Assembly: GCA_947164985.1 (NCBI GenBank)
Contig: CAMUYI010000003.1
Location: 229,378-293,377 of the forward strand
Source of the DNA: an uncultured Bacteroidales bacterium
Lineage (GTDB): Bacteria > Bacteroidota > Bacteroidia > Bacteroidales > Paludibacteraceae
DNA length: 64,000 bases
Direction of reading: 5' to 3'
Part shown: positions 33,476 through 42,755 of the stretch, one piece after another
Layout: every line of letters starts with the position of its first letter
Position numbering within the stretch: position 1 is the first letter of the stretch
The notes under the pieces: generated by a model
What the model saw: only the letters and a program-made list of their open reading frames with translations
Told to the model about the DNA's origin: nothing
The model's database searches: none
Made by a program: the position numbers and the translations under genes

Positions 33476-34735
33476 ATGCAGTTAAGAAGAGTAGTAGTGA
33501 CAGGCTTGGGAGCCCTTACTCCGGTAGGCAACTCCGCGCCTAAGACATGGGATGCATTGGTGAATGGAGTGAATGGAATCGCTCCTATCACGGCCTTTGA
33601 TGCAACGAATTTCAAGACCCAGTTTGCCGGTGAGGTAAAGGGTTTTGATATCACCTCAATGATGGATCGCAAGGAAGCACGTAAACTGGATCGTTATTCG
33701 CAGTTCTCTGTCTGGGTAGCCAATGAGGCTTTGCAAGATAGCGGTCTGGATCTGGATAAAGAAGATCGCAGTCGTGTCGGTGTGATCTGGGGTAGCGGAA
33801 TGGGTGGCTTGTGGTCTTTGGAGGAAGAGGTGAGCCTGTTTGCAGAAGGCGACGGTACGCCGCGTTTTAATCCGTTCATGATCCCTAAAGCCATCCCGAG
33901 TATAGCAGCCGGCCAGATATCCATCCGTTTTGGTTTGGGTGGCTTGAGCTATTCGGTTTCTACCGCTTGCTCTTCTTCTTCGCATGCTGTAGGTTCCGCT
34001 TTTGATCAGATTCGTTTGGGACATGCGGACGTGCTGCTGACTGGCGGTGCAGACGCAGATATCACTCCGGCCGGCGTGGGCGGTTTCAACTCGCTGCATG
34101 CGTTGTCAACGCGTAATGATTCGCCGCAGACAGCCAGCCGTCCCTTCTCCAAGAGTCGCGATGGCTTCGTATTAGGCGAAGGAGCAGCCTGCTTGATCCT
34201 CGAAGATTACGAGCATGCTAAAGCACGCGGCGCGAAGATATATGCGGAGATAGTAGGCATAGGTATGACTTCGGATGCTTACCATATGACAGCCCCGGAT
34301 CCCGAAGGTAAGGGTGCAGAACGTGTTATGCGTCTGGCGATCAAGGATGCGGGAGTCGAACCCGAACAGATCGATTTTGTCAATACCCATGGTACATCCA
34401 CTCCGCTGGGCGATGTCACAGAGGTGAACGCTATCAAGCGTGTGTTCGGTGAGCATGTGTATGAGATGAACCTCGATTCGACCAAGTCCATGACCGGTCA
34501 TCTGATCGGTGCTACCGGTGCGGTAGAGGCCATGGCTTGTATCATGGCGCTCAAGGATGGTATCATTCCTCCTACTATCAACCATGATCCGGAAGATGCG
34601 GACGAGAACATTGACTATCGCATTAACTTCACCTTCGATAAGGCACAAAAACGCGATATACACTATGCGTTGAGTAATACCTTCGGTTTCGGAGGACACA
34701 ACGCATGTCTGGTGTTTAAGAAATGGGAAGAGTGA
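33476..34735 (+). CDS. fabF: 3-oxoacyl-ACP synthase II
   Basis: The 419-residue condensing enzyme elongates fatty acids. Active-site residues are visible: Cys in STACSSSSHAVGSA near 164, His in NTHGTSTPLGD near 304 and His in GHLIGATGAVEA near 341. The frame opens at 33431, but family N-termini begin at LRRVVVTG, so ATG 33476 is chosen; it leaves 29 nt after the hairpin. Follows acpP as usual. Confidence 0.96.
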   Translation: MQLRRVVVTGLGALTPVGNSAPKTWDALVNGVNGIAPITAFDATNFKTQFAGEVKGFDITSMMDRKEARKLDRYSQFSVWVANEALQDSGLDLDKEDRSRVGVIWGSGMGGLWSLEEEVSLFAEGDGTPRFNPFMIPKAIPSIAAGQISIRFGLGGLSYSVSTACSSSSHAVGSAFDQIRLGHADVLLTGGADADITPAGVGGFNSLHALSTRNDSPQTASRPFSKSRDGFVLGEGAACLILEDYEHAKARGAKIYAEIVGIGMTSDAYHMTAPDPEGKGAERVMRLAIKDAGVEPEQIDFVNTHGTSTPLGDVTEVNAIKRVFGEHVYEMNLDSTKSMTGHLIGATGAVEAMACIMALKDGIIPPTINHDPEDADENIDYRINFTFDKAQKRDIHYALSNTFGFGGHNACLVFKKWEE

Positions 34736-34783
34736 CCCTTTAATATCACTCGTATTAGTCACATTTAAAATATTTAAGGTATT

Positions 34784-34978
34784 ATGATTACAAAAATCGG
34801 AGAGAACGCAGGTCTCGTATGGTGTGCGTTGCAGAACGGTGCGCAAGGTTTGAAAGCACTCAAGAAAGCTACGAAGCTGAAAAATGAGGAGCTCTACTTG
34901 GCACTCGGCTGGCTCGCTCGTGAGGGCAAAATCTCCTTCACTGAGGCTGAGGCAGACACTATTATTGCATTAGCTTAA
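34784..34978 (+). CDS. DUF2582-type winged-helix protein
   Basis: The 64-residue protein matches the small Bacteroidota winged helix-turn-helix family (PF10771): [14 protein letters not shown] at the start, [19 protein letters not shown] in the middle. The fold suggests DNA or protein binding, function unknown. It lies between fabF and asd; asd begins 2 nt after its stop. Confidence 0.85.
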   Translation: MITKIGENAGLVWCALQNGAQGLKALKKATKLKNEELYLALGWLAREGKISFTEAEADTIIALA

Positions 34979-34980
34979 TC

Positions 34981-35985
34981 ATGGTAATTGCTATTGTAGG
35001 CGCCTCAGGCGCTGTCGGACAGGAATTGCTGGCTGTGCTTGCACAGCGGCAATTTCCGGTCACCGAACTACGATTGTTCGGATCGGAACGAAGTGCCGGC
35101 ACAATGTATGAATTTAATGGCAGAAAGTACGAAGTACAACTGCTTCAACACAACGACGCTTTCAAGGGCGTCGATATCGCTTTTGTCTCCGCGGGCGCAG
35201 GCGTGTCACGTGCGTATGCTGAGGATATCACTCGCTTCGGCGCTATCATGATCGATAACTCGTCCGCTTTCCGTATGGACGAAGATGTGCCGTTGGTAGT
35301 ACCGGAGGTGAATGCCGCAGACGCGTTGAACCGTCCGCGAAATATCATCGCGAACCCCAACTGTACGACCATTCAGATGGTAGTAGCGCTGCAGGCGATA
35401 GAGAACCTGACGCATATCCGTCGCGTACATGTCGCTACTTATCAGGCGGCGTCTGGTGCAGGGGCACAAGCGATGAAAGAACTCGAAAACCAATATCGTC
35501 AGGTGCTCAACGGCGAAGAGGTGACGGTCAATAAGTTCGCTTATCAACTCGCCTACAACCTCATTCCCCATATCGATGTGTTCACCGACAACGGCTACAC
35601 CAAAGAGGAGATGAAGATGTACCACGAGACACGTAAGATCATGCATTCGGATGTCAAAGTGAGTGCCACCTGCGTGCGTGTACCTTCGCTTCGTGCACAC
35701 AGCGAGAGTATTTGGATTGAAACAGAAAAACCGGTTAGTGTAGATCAAGCACGGCAGGCGTTTGCGAAGGCGCAAGGCTGCGTGCTTATGGACGAACCGG
35801 AAAACAAGATATACCCGATGCCGTTGTTCCTTAGCGGCAAAGATGAAGTGTTCATCGGCCGAATCCGCAAAGACCTCACCGATGAATGCGGCCTAAGTTT
35901 CTGGTGCGTGAGTGACCAGATTCGTAAAGGTGCCGCCTTAAATGCTGTACAAATAGCAGAGTACCTGCTGAATACTGAATGCTGA
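34981..35985 (+). CDS. asd: aspartate-semialdehyde dehydrogenase
   Basis: The 334-residue enzyme makes aspartate semialdehyde for lysine, threonine, methionine and diaminopimelate. Motifs: NADP loop [12 protein letters not shown] at the N-terminus, catalytic Cys in NPNCTT near 127 and [10 protein letters not shown] with the active-site His near 237. The last residues LLNTEC are encoded in a CTGAAT-type microrepeat that also contains the start of the next gene. Confidence 0.96.
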   Translation: MVIAIVGASGAVGQELLAVLAQRQFPVTELRLFGSERSAGTMYEFNGRKYEVQLLQHNDAFKGVDIAFVSAGAGVSRAYAEDITRFGAIMIDNSSAFRMDEDVPLVVPEVNAADALNRPRNIIANPNCTTIQMVVALQAIENLTHIRRVHVATYQAASGAGAQAMKELENQYRQVLNGEEVTVNKFAYQLAYNLIPHIDVFTDNGYTKEEMKMYHETRKIMHSDVKVSATCVRVPSLRAHSESIWIETEKPVSVDQARQAFAKAQGCVLMDEPENKIYPMPLFLSGKDEVFIGRIRKDLTDECGLSFWCVSDQIRKGAALNAVQIAEYLLNTEC

Positions 35986-35997
35986 AAACTGATAACT
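35968..35997. repeat. CTGAAT-type microrepeat at the asd/U32 junction
   Basis: Four imperfect copies of CTGAAWAC/CTGATAAC with a 7-8 nt period. The repeat carries the asd stop codon and the overlapping start codon of the U32 gene. Confidence 0.75.
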
Positions 35998-37244
35998 CCA
36001 TAGAAATAATGGCTCCGGTAGGATGCTGGGAAAGTTTAGCGGCTGCGATTCAAGCGGGTGCTACCAGTGTCTATTTTGGTATAGAACATCTGAACATGCG
36101 TGCCCGCAGTTCGGTCAACTTTACCACCGATGACATGGCTACGATCGTGGCGACTTGTCGGGAAGCAGGTGTGAAAACCTACCTGACGGTCAATACGGTC
36201 ATGTATCCCGAAGATCTGCCGCTCATGCGTGAGATCGTCGATAAAGCCCATGCCGTAGGCGTGGATGCCGTTATTGCTTCCGACATTGCAGTCATGCAAT
36301 ATGCCAATAGCATCGGTCAGGAAGTTCATCTATCCACGCAACTCAATATTGCCAATACGGAAGCACTGAAGTTCTATGCACAGTTTGCCGACGTAGTCGT
36401 CTTGGCCCGCGAACTGAATATGGAGCAGGTGGCATCGGTTTATCGCGACATCCAAGAGCAGCATATATGCGGCCGTCATGGCGAACCCATCCGAATCGAG
36501 ATGTTCTGTCACGGCGCGCTGTGTATGGCGGTGAGCGGAAAATGTTACCTGAGTCTCAATAACTACGGACTGAGTGCCAACAGAGGTGCGTGCGTACAAG
36601 TATGCCGTCGCGGCTATACCGTCAAGGATAAGTCTTCCGACCTGGAACTCGATATCAACAACCAGTATATCATGTCCCCTAAGGACCTGAAGACCATTCA
36701 TTTCCTCAATAAGATGCTTGATGCCGGCGTACGTGTGCTCAAGATCGAAGGTCGCGCTCGTGGAGCAGAGTATGTGGATACCGTGGTGCGTTGCTATCGG
36801 GAAGCGGTCGAAGCTTGGCAGAAAGGTGAGTATGCCCATGACGAGATCATCTTACCCAAGATAGCGGACTGGAATGAACGGCTCAGCCGTGTCTTCAACC
36901 GCGGTTTTTGGGATGGTTATTACCAGGGACAGAAACTCGGCGAATGGACGCACTCCTATGGCAACAAAGCGACACGCAAGAAAGTGTACGCCGCCAAGTG
37001 TACCAATTTTTTCAAGAACCTGAGTGTGGCGGAGTTCCTCGTGGAAGCGGTGGACGCTATCGAAGAGGGACAGGATATGCTTATCACCGGTGAGACGACC
37101 GGCGTTTATGAGTGTACGGCGCATGAGATGCATGACGATAAAGGACAACTCACGCAACGCGTACTGAAAGGAGAGTATTTTGCCATCAAAACCGACCGCT
37201 TGATACGGCGCGGTGACAAACTCTATCTATGGGAGAAGGAATAG
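35979..37244 (+). CDS. U32 peptidase-family protein (TrhP/RlhA type)
   Basis: The 421-residue protein starts [13 protein letters not shown] after a repeat-derived extension (MLKTDNS). The U32 signature is present: [19 protein letters not shown] with a further CVQVC pair, a four-cysteine set that binds an iron-sulfur cluster in characterised members. Relatives hydroxylate uridine 34 of tRNA (TrhP) or 23S rRNA cytidine (RlhA), using prephenate-derived substrate; protease activity is doubtful. The C-terminal domain is typical in length. Overlaps asd by 7 nt. Confidence 0.85.
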   Translation: MLKTDNSIEIMAPVGCWESLAAAIQAGATSVYFGIEHLNMRARSSVNFTTDDMATIVATCREAGVKTYLTVNTVMYPEDLPLMREIVDKAHAVGVDAVIASDIAVMQYANSIGQEVHLSTQLNIANTEALKFYAQFADVVVLARELNMEQVASVYRDIQEQHICGRHGEPIRIEMFCHGALCMAVSGKCYLSLNNYGLSANRGACVQVCRRGYTVKDKSSDLELDINNQYIMSPKDLKTIHFLNKMLDAGVRVLKIEGRARGAEYVDTVVRCYREAVEAWQKGEYAHDEIILPKIADWNERLSRVFNRGFWDGYYQGQKLGEWTHSYGNKATRKKVYAAKCTNFFKNLSVAEFLVEAVDAIEEGQDMLITGETTGVYECTAHEMHDDKGQLTQRVLKGEYFAIKTDRLIRRGDKLYLWEKE

Positions 37245-37885
37245 CACATATCATGTCCCCTCTGTCCGCGCCATGGTGTGGCTGGACGATGTTGGTCTTG
37301 TTACTGTTCGCTATACTGAGCGAATGGTTGCAACCCGGTGTCATCGCGCAGAGTCCGGTATCTATCATCGTTCGCGCAGAACGAACCTACAAAGAGGCAC
37401 CGACGAGTGTCATGGCTCAGATCTTGATAACACTCTTTCGGATAGGCACGTTAGCAATGTTGATATGCCTATACTGCTGCGAAAGCGGTTCGTTTCCTTT
37501 CATGGCTTTTATGGCTGTGAGCGGCATCATCCTTGGAGTACTTATCGCCAAAATGTTGTGTAATATCCTCTTGGATTATACCTTCCAACTGTCGCGCCAG
37601 TTTGGGGAGATATACGAGCATTATTCCAATTTACTGACCCTTACCATCGTGGCGCTCTATCCTGTGTTGCTCCTCTTTTTGCATATTGGTTCAGCGTCAT
37701 CTTATCGCTGGCTATTGATTATAACAGGCGGAGTGTTCCTCCTTTTGTGGCTTTTCAGAAGCGCCCAACAGTACATCCGCACGCCGATGGCGATCCTGTA
37801 TTTGTTGGTTTATACCCTTACCTTAGAGGTAGTGCCTATGGCAGGACTCATTTATTTATCTGCAAAAACGATATCTTACATATGA
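37229..37885 (+). CDS. DUF4271 membrane protein
   Basis: The 218-residue protein has about six membrane helices (near 20-38, 65-85, 88-110, 135-155, 160-178, 190-212). The family DUF4271 is Bacteroidota-specific and lies next to hemD-like genes, as here. Function unknown. Start at 37229 overlaps the U32 gene by 16 nt; ATG 37253 would give no overlap. Ends with ATGA overlap into the next gene. Confidence 0.8.
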   Translation: MGEGIAHIMSPLSAPWCGWTMLVLLLFAILSEWLQPGVIAQSPVSIIVRAERTYKEAPTSVMAQILITLFRIGTLAMLICLYCCESGSFPFMAFMAVSGIILGVLIAKMLCNILLDYTFQLSRQFGEIYEHYSNLLTLTIVALYPVLLLFLHIGSASSYRWLLIITGGVFLLLWLFRSAQQYIRTPMAILYLLVYTLTLEVVPMAGLIYLSAKTISYI

Positions 37886-38628
37886 TAAAAAAACTTCTAT
37901 TCTCTCAACCCCATCCAACGACGGAGCACAACCCATACACCCGTTTGGAAGCCCAATTCGGTGTGGAGTGTGATTTCTATCAATTTATTCATGTCGAGGG
38001 ACTTAGTGCACGGGAGTTTCGTCAGCAACGAATCAACCCTCTGGATTATACAGCGGTGATCCTTAACTCCAAACTGGGCGCGGAGCATTATTTCCGTTTG
38101 TGCGAAGAAATGCGTATAACTGTTCCCGATACGATGCATTATTATTGCAATTCCGACCAAGTAGGACTCTATTTGCAGAAGTTCATTAATTATCGCAAAC
38201 GTAAAGTGTTCTTCCCTGAATCAGGAAATAACTTCGCTGACTTGCTGCCGGCTATGCATCGTCGTCCGAACGAGAAATACCTCATGGTGCTCTCCGATAT
38301 CCATACGGACGAACAGATCAACATGTTCGCTATGAACGGTGTAGAAGTGACACCGGCGATCATGTATCGCACCGTTTCGACCCCTTGGCCGCAAGACAAG
38401 ACGTTTGACTATGACCTGATCGGTCTTTTTACACCTGCCGGTGTAATGTCGCTTTGTGAGAATTTCCCTACATGGAAGCAAGGTAAGACCCTCATCGCGG
38501 CATTCGGTGAAGGTACGATCCGTGCACTCGAAGAGAATGGTTTGCGCGTGGATATAGAAGCCGGTCCTGGTAAAGAGTTTGCATCCCTACCGATGGCGAT
38601 TGCGGACTACCTGGAGAAAAACAGTTGA
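37882..38628 (+). CDS. hemD: uroporphyrinogen-III synthase-like protein
   Basis: The 248-residue protein has the two-lobed HemD fold pattern: ILNSKLGAEHYFRLCEEM, a linker with KVFFPES, and FTPAGVMSLCENFP with AAFGEGTIRALEENGL. Sequence conservation in this family is low. HemD cyclises hydroxymethylbilane in tetrapyrrole synthesis; in Bacteroidota this gene is regularly found after DUF4271 and before rnpA. An earlier in-frame codon at 37747 lies within the DUF4271 gene and is not used. Confidence 0.8.
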   Translation: MIKKLLFSQPHPTTEHNPYTRLEAQFGVECDFYQFIHVEGLSAREFRQQRINPLDYTAVILNSKLGAEHYFRLCEEMRITVPDTMHYYCNSDQVGLYLQKFINYRKRKVFFPESGNNFADLLPAMHRRPNEKYLMVLSDIHTDEQINMFAMNGVEVTPAIMYRTVSTPWPQDKTFDYDLIGLFTPAGVMSLCENFPTWKQGKTLIAAFGEGTIRALEENGLRVDIEAGPGKEFASLPMAIADYLEKNS

Positions 38629-38629
38629 A

Positions 38630-38971
38630 TTGAATACGTTTCCCAAACATAGTAGACTCTGCGGTCAAGAGCGTATAGCGGTTCTTTACAAACAAGGCAA
38701 ACGCTTCACGGCGTGGCCGCTTCGTGTGACCTATATGCCTACGGAAGAACAGACACAGGTCCTGGTTTGGGCGCCCAAATCGCTCTTCAAACGGGCGGTC
38801 AAACGTAATCATCTGCGTCGCCTCATGCGCGAGGCCTATCGTCTGCACCAAGACTTGTTGGGCGAACAGCATTACCTGATCGCCTTCAACTATATGGATA
38901 AGGAAGAACAAACCTACGCGGTCATCGAAAAAGCAGTATGCAAAGCGCTGAACAAAATAAATGGAAAATAA
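38630..38971 (+). CDS. rnpA: ribonuclease P protein component
   Basis: The 113-residue basic protein begins [16 protein letters not shown], which fits the family N-terminus, and has the RNR-like motif [17 protein letters not shown] near residue 62. It helps the RNase P RNA process tRNA 5' ends. No ATG is near; TTG at 38630, one nt after the hemD stop, is the best start. The ATG at 38579 would overlap hemD by 50 nt. Confidence 0.9.
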   Translation: MNTFPKHSRLCGQERIAVLYKQGKRFTAWPLRVTYMPTEEQTQVLVWAPKSLFKRAVKRNHLRRLMREAYRLHQDLLGEQHYLIAFNYMDKEEQTYAVIEKAVCKALNKINGK

Positions 38972-39183
38972 TTATTCGTAAAGCGTTTTTATTGCCGGTT
39001 TATTTTTACCGCGTCTTCATCTCTCCGCTTACGCCGCCCGCCTGCCGTTATACACCGACATGCAGTCAATATATGGTTGAAGCCGTTCTCAAATACGGAA
39101 TCTTCAAAGGCGGCTGGCTTGGCATTAAACGAATCTGCCGTTGCCATCCATGGGGAGGATCCGGCTATGACCCAGTACCCTAA
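38938..39183 (+). CDS. yidD: membrane protein insertion efficiency factor
   Basis: The 81-residue protein has the YidD core: [20 protein letters not shown] and [17 protein letters not shown], with the cysteines conserved. It assists YidC-dependent insertion at the inner membrane. Overlaps rnpA by 34 nt, a frequent arrangement. Confidence 0.93.
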   Translation: MQSAEQNKWKIIIRKAFLLPVYFYRVFISPLTPPACRYTPTCSQYMVEAVLKYGIFKGGWLGIKRICRCHPWGGSGYDPVP

Positions 39184-39193
39184 ATAGAAAATC

Positions 39194-39874
39194 ATGCGAA
39201 TCGATATAATTACTTGTTGTCCTGAATTGTTGGAGTCCCCTTTAAATCACTCCATCATTCAGCGTGCGAAGGATAAAGGCCTTTGTGAGATCTACGTGCA
39301 TAACCTCCGTGACTGGACTCTCGACAAGCATCGCAAAGTCGATGACTACGCCTTCGGTTTTGGTGCAGGAATGGTGCTGCAAGTCGAACCCATCGACCGT
39401 TGCATCTCGCATCTGAAGTCCGAACGCGACTACGATGAGATCATCTTCACTGCTCCCGATGGCGAACGATTTGACCAGAAAGCGGCGAATAGTTTGTCGC
39501 TCAAGCAAAATATCATCATCCTCTGCGGACACTACAAAGGTGTCGATCAACGCGTGCGCGATCATCTTATCACGCGCGAGTATAGCATCGGTGACTTCGT
39601 GCTCACCGGAGGTGAGATGCCGGCGGTAATGATGACCGATGCAATCGTTCGTCTGTTACCAGGCGCACTTGGAGATGTGGAGTCGGCTCTCAATGATTCT
39701 TTCCAAGACGGACTGCTCGAAGCCGGCGTCTATACCCGTCCTGCCGAATACAAAGGATGGAAAGTTCCGGAGATCCTGTTAAGCGGACACCAAGCCAAGA
39801 TAGAAGAGTGGATGTATGAGCAGTCCTTGGCGCATACTGCCGAAAGAAGGCCCGATTTATTAGAAGAAAACTAA
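39194..39874 (+). CDS. trmD: tRNA (guanine-37-N1)-methyltransferase
   Basis: The 226-residue SPOUT enzyme methylates G37. Trefoil-knot motifs are seen: [13 protein letters not shown] near residue 110, [22 protein letters not shown] near 130 and [13 protein letters not shown] near 193. Last gene of the long run from acpP. Confidence 0.96.
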   Translation: MRIDIITCCPELLESPLNHSIIQRAKDKGLCEIYVHNLRDWTLDKHRKVDDYAFGFGAGMVLQVEPIDRCISHLKSERDYDEIIFTAPDGERFDQKAANSLSLKQNIIILCGHYKGVDQRVRDHLITREYSIGDFVLTGGEMPAVMMTDAIVRLLPGALGDVESALNDSFQDGLLEAGVYTRPAEYKGWKVPEILLSGHQAKIEEWMYEQSLAHTAERRPDLLEEN

Positions 39875-39959
39875 AATATCGTAAAAGGCGGCAAAGTGCT
39901 GTTGTTTTGCAAAGTGAAATTTACATTTTTATGTTTTATAACATTTTTTTTGAAAAATA

Positions 39960-39991
39960 TTTGGTCAGTTCGTTAAAAAGCAGTACTTTTG
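39960..39991 (+). promoter_or_regulatory. promoter of a short structured transcript upstream of psuK
   Basis: TTTG (39960-39963, in TATTTGGTCAGTTC) and TACTTTTG (39984-39991), 20-nt spacer; TTTGGT subtype. Confidence 0.8.
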
Positions 39992-39997
39992 CACCGT

Positions 39998-40068
39998 GTT
40001 TTTCATGGTATTAGATTTAAGGTTAAGTAAAAAGATTGGGATGTCGGGAGACATCCTTCTTTGTTTTT
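39998..40068 (+). ncRNA. probable small RNA or terminated leader
   Basis: Between the promoter at 39960 and the hairpin at 40039 lies a transcript of about 70 nt. It has no convincing gene: the GTG frame from 39996 continues through the next promoter and into psuK out of frame. Its core (AGATTTAAGGTTAAG, then AAAAAGATTGGGATG) reminds me of a recurrent Bacteroidota leader, but I cannot name a family. It could be a stand-alone small RNA or an attenuated leader for psuK, which has a second promoter downstream. Confidence 0.45.
40039..40068 (+). terminator. hairpin terminator of the short transcript
   Basis: GGATGTC GGGA GACATCC (40039-40056), a perfect 7-bp stem, followed by TTCTTTGTTTTT. Confidence 0.75.
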
Positions 40069-40089
40069 ATACGGTTTCCATCTTTTTTA

Positions 40090-40121
40090 TTTGCGTATTT
40101 CAAATAATTTTTGTAATTTTG
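40090..40121 (+). promoter_or_regulatory. promoter of psuK-psuG
   Basis: TTTG (40090-40093), followed by CGTATTTCA, and TAATTTTG (40114-40121), 20-nt spacer. The start codon is 19 nt downstream. Confidence 0.85.
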
Positions 40122-40140
40122 CAGCGCAAAACGGAAAAAC

Positions 40141-41037
40141 ATGGAAACGCTTATTTCTGTTATCGGTGGAGCGAATGTCGACATGTCGGCGACGCTCAAT
40201 GATGCTTTCATTGCCGCAGACTCGAATCCCGGTCATATAGAAGTCGGATACGGCGGTGTGGCGCGTAATATTGCGCATAACCTCTCGTTGTTGGGTGCAC
40301 GGACACAGTTACTCACCGTCTTCGGCGGTGACCTCTTCGGCGGACTCATTCATGACTACTGCAAGCAGCAAGGTATCGATGTGCACCTCTCTGATCGCGA
40401 ATCGTCCTTGCGTTCCGGCATCTATTTGTGCCTGAATAACCGAAGCGGTGAGATGATAGCCGCAGTGGCCGATACCGAGGCTATCCGAATGATCACGCCC
40501 GAATGGCTTGCCAAGCGGAGTGGGGAGATCAATATGTCCGATTATATCGTAGCCGATACCAATATCAGCGAAGATGCTATTCGTTGGCTCATGGAGAACG
40601 TGACTGCGCCGCTGTTCATTGATGGCGTCAGTACGACCAAAGCCCACCGCGTCGTGAATGCCCTGCGCAAAGCCAAACTGCCGTACCTGCATACCCTCAA
40701 ACTGAACCTCAAGGAAGCATTGGCGGTAACCGAGAAACAGACGTACGGCGAGGCGGCGCAAGAGCTGTTGGACCTCGGCGCGGCGCATGTCTATATCACC
40801 CTCGGTAGCGAAGGCGTTTACTGCCGGACAGCAGCGGAAGAATGGAGCTTCCCCGCGTTGCCCGGAGAGGTCGTTAATACGACAGGCGCCGGCGATGCAT
40901 TCCTGGCAGGCGTCGTCTATGCGCACGCGAAGCAGATCGACTTCCCGCAGACCGCCCAATATGGTCTCATGGCCGCGCGTGCTACCCTCATGAGTCCCAA
41001 AGCTGTAAACCCCGATATCGCAAATATCCTCCTGTAA
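40141..41037 (+). CDS. psuK: pseudouridine kinase (PfkB family)
   Basis: The 298-residue protein is a PfkB sugar kinase: N-terminal GGANVDMSATL, YGGVARNIAHNLSLLG near residue 38 and the catalytic NTTGAGDAFLAGV near 245. Its direct partner is psuG, which fixes the substrate as pseudouridine. It makes pseudouridine 5'-phosphate in the cytoplasm for RNA turnover products. Confidence 0.92.
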   Translation: METLISVIGGANVDMSATLNDAFIAADSNPGHIEVGYGGVARNIAHNLSLLGARTQLLTVFGGDLFGGLIHDYCKQQGIDVHLSDRESSLRSGIYLCLNNRSGEMIAAVADTEAIRMITPEWLAKRSGEINMSDYIVADTNISEDAIRWLMENVTAPLFIDGVSTTKAHRVVNALRKAKLPYLHTLKLNLKEALAVTEKQTYGEAAQELLDLGAAHVYITLGSEGVYCRTAAEEWSFPALPGEVVNTTGAGDAFLAGVVYAHAKQIDFPQTAQYGLMAARATLMSPKAVNPDIANILL

Positions 41038-41064
41038 TTAAAAATTAAAAATTAAGAATTAAAA
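41034..41064. repeat. AT-rich microrepeat at the psuK/psuG junction
   Basis: AATTAAAA units with an 8-nt period fill the whole 27-nt spacer, from the psuK stop codon up to the psuG ATG. Confidence 0.85.
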
Positions 41065-41976
41065 ATGAATCCATACTTATCAATATCGCATGAAGTGCAA
41101 GAGGCACTGAATGCCGGCAAGCCGGTGGTGGCACTCGAATCGACCATTATCAGTCACGGCATGCCGTACCCGCAGAACGTAGAGACCGCCCTCAAAGTAG
41201 AGCAAACCATCCGTGACAACGGTGCAGTACCGGCTACTATCGCTATTATCGGCGGGAAACTCAAAGCCGGTTGTACGCCCGAAGAGATCGAGTACTTAGG
41301 CAAGAAAGGCCAAGCGGTCATCAAGGCTTCGCGTCGTGACCTGCCTGTACTATTGGCGCGTAAGGAAGATGGCGCGACGACGGTCACTACGACTATGATC
41401 ATCGCAGCGATGGCGGGCATCAAGATCTTCGCTACCGGCGGAATCGGTGGCGTACACCGCGGTGCACAACAGACCTTCGATATCTCGGCTGACCTGGAAG
41501 AACTTGCCCAAACACCTGTCATGGTCATCTGTGCCGGCGCTAAGTCGATCCTTGACCTCGGCCTCACGCTTGAATACCTCGAGACCAAGGGTGTACCGGT
41601 CATCGGTTACGGAACAGACGAACTGCCTGCCTTCTACACCCGTCATAGCGGTTTCGGTGTGGACTACCGTATCGATACGCCGGAAGAACTGGCAGCTGCC
41701 TTCAAGGCTAAGTTAGCTTGTGGACTCAAAGGCGGTATGCTGGTCACGAATCCTATTCCGGAACAGTACTCGATGCCGAAGGATATCATCGATGCCGCTA
41801 TCGCGCAAGCCCTCCATGAAATGGACGAAGCCGGTATCCACGGCAAACAATGTACGCCGTTCCTCCTCGCGAAAGTCAAAGACCTTACAGGCGGTGACAG
41901 CCTCGCAGCCAATATACAATTAGTCCTTAATAACGCCCGTCTTGCGGCACAAACAGCGAAAGCCTTATGCAAATAA
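41065..41976 (+). CDS. psuG: pseudouridine-5'-phosphate glycosidase
   Basis: The 303-residue protein has the family hallmarks [16 protein letters not shown] near residue 24, [20 protein letters not shown] near 130 and CAGAKSILD near 155. It splits pseudouridine phosphate into uracil and ribose 5-phosphate. Together with psuK it lets the cell recover uracil from RNA degradation. Its stop overlaps the start of the 5'-nucleotidase half gene. Confidence 0.96.
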   Translation: MNPYLSISHEVQEALNAGKPVVALESTIISHGMPYPQNVETALKVEQTIRDNGAVPATIAIIGGKLKAGCTPEEIEYLGKKGQAVIKASRRDLPVLLARKEDGATTVTTTMIIAAMAGIKIFATGGIGGVHRGAQQTFDISADLEELAQTPVMVICAGAKSILDLGLTLEYLETKGVPVIGYGTDELPAFYTRHSGFGVDYRIDTPEELAAAFKAKLACGLKGGMLVTNPIPEQYSMPKDIIDAAIAQALHEMDEAGIHGKQCTPFLLAKVKDLTGGDSLAANIQLVLNNARLAAQTAKALCK

Positions 41977-42755
41977 AATCTAACAGGTCGAAGACCGGTC
42001 TAACAGTGAAACGGTCTTACAGGCTATTTATAGCTGGTCTTACAGTGCTAACGGTCTTTTTATCCGCTTGCCAGAAGCAGGTCAAAGTTACTTCCGTCTC
42101 CACCGAAGCCATCCCTGTGGACGCTTCTGCGGACGCAGTTCAAGACCTGAACTATCTTGCTGAACTCGCACCGATCAAAGAGGCACTGGAAGCAGAGATG
42201 AACGTGCAGATCGGGTATGCAGCCGAAGATCTGTGGGTAGCGGAACCCGAATGTCCGATGCTCAACTGGGCAAGCGATGCTTTGTGGGAAGCGGCGAAGA
42301 AAGCCTATCCCGGTCAAGTGGATATCGCGATCGTCAACATGGGCGGTATGCGTTGCTCCTGGAAAAAAGGACCGATCACACGCGGACATGTGTTCGAACT
42401 CATGCCGTTCGACAACGTGCTGGTCGTACTGACGCTCAAAGGCGAAGATGTGCTTGCGCTCTGTGAGTCCTTTGCCCGTTATGGCGGTCAAGGCGTTGCC
42501 GGCATGCGCGTCACGATCATCGATAATCAGGTGGCAGATGTGCAGATAGGCGGTAAGGCACTGAATACCAATGCCCTATATAAAGTCGCCACCAGCAATT
42601 ATCTTGCCGGCGGCGCTGATCATATGGACGCGTTAGCGAAATATATCGATTATTGGAACAGCGATCTGCTGATCCGTGATCTATATTTGGAGGCCGTTCA
42701 GACGCAGGACACTCTCCGTGCCGCAGTCGATGGACGCATGACGTTCAAACCATAA
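41967..42755 (+). CDS. 5'-nucleotidase C-terminal-domain lipoprotein
   Basis: The 262-residue protein has a lipobox (VFLSACQK) after an unusually long N-terminal part whose DNA is a CGGTCTTACAG-type repeat. The rest is one 5'-nucleotidase substrate-binding domain: [43 protein letters not shown] and [12 protein letters not shown]. The metallophosphatase half is encoded separately at 32202. The two products would need to combine to form a UshA-like enzyme. The end overlaps the convergent LD-carboxypeptidase gene by 75 nt. Confidence 0.85.
   Translation: MQIKSNRSKTGLTVKRSYRLFIAGLTVLTVFLSACQKQVKVTSVSTEAIPVDASADAVQDLNYLAELAPIKEALEAEMNVQIGYAAEDLWVAEPECPMLNWASDALWEAAKKAYPGQVDIAIVNMGGMRCSWKKGPITRGHVFELMPFDNVLVVLTLKGEDVLALCESFARYGGQGVAGMRVTIIDNQVADVQIGGKALNTNALYKVATSNYLAGGADHMDALAKYIDYWNSDLLIRDLYLEAVQTQDTLRAAVDGRMTFKP
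41996..42057. repeat. CGGTCTTACAG-type microrepeat in the lipoprotein signal region
   Basis: Copies at 41996-42006, 42012-42022 and 42035-42045, plus a partial one at 42052. The reverse complement CTGTAAGACCG occurs at 10-20 and 38-48, inside the methyltransferase gene. Confidence 0.8.

Noticed and set aside
39996..40202. 68-codon frame starting with GTG before psuK
   Set aside because: It runs through the terminator hairpin and the psuK promoter and overlaps psuK in another frame.
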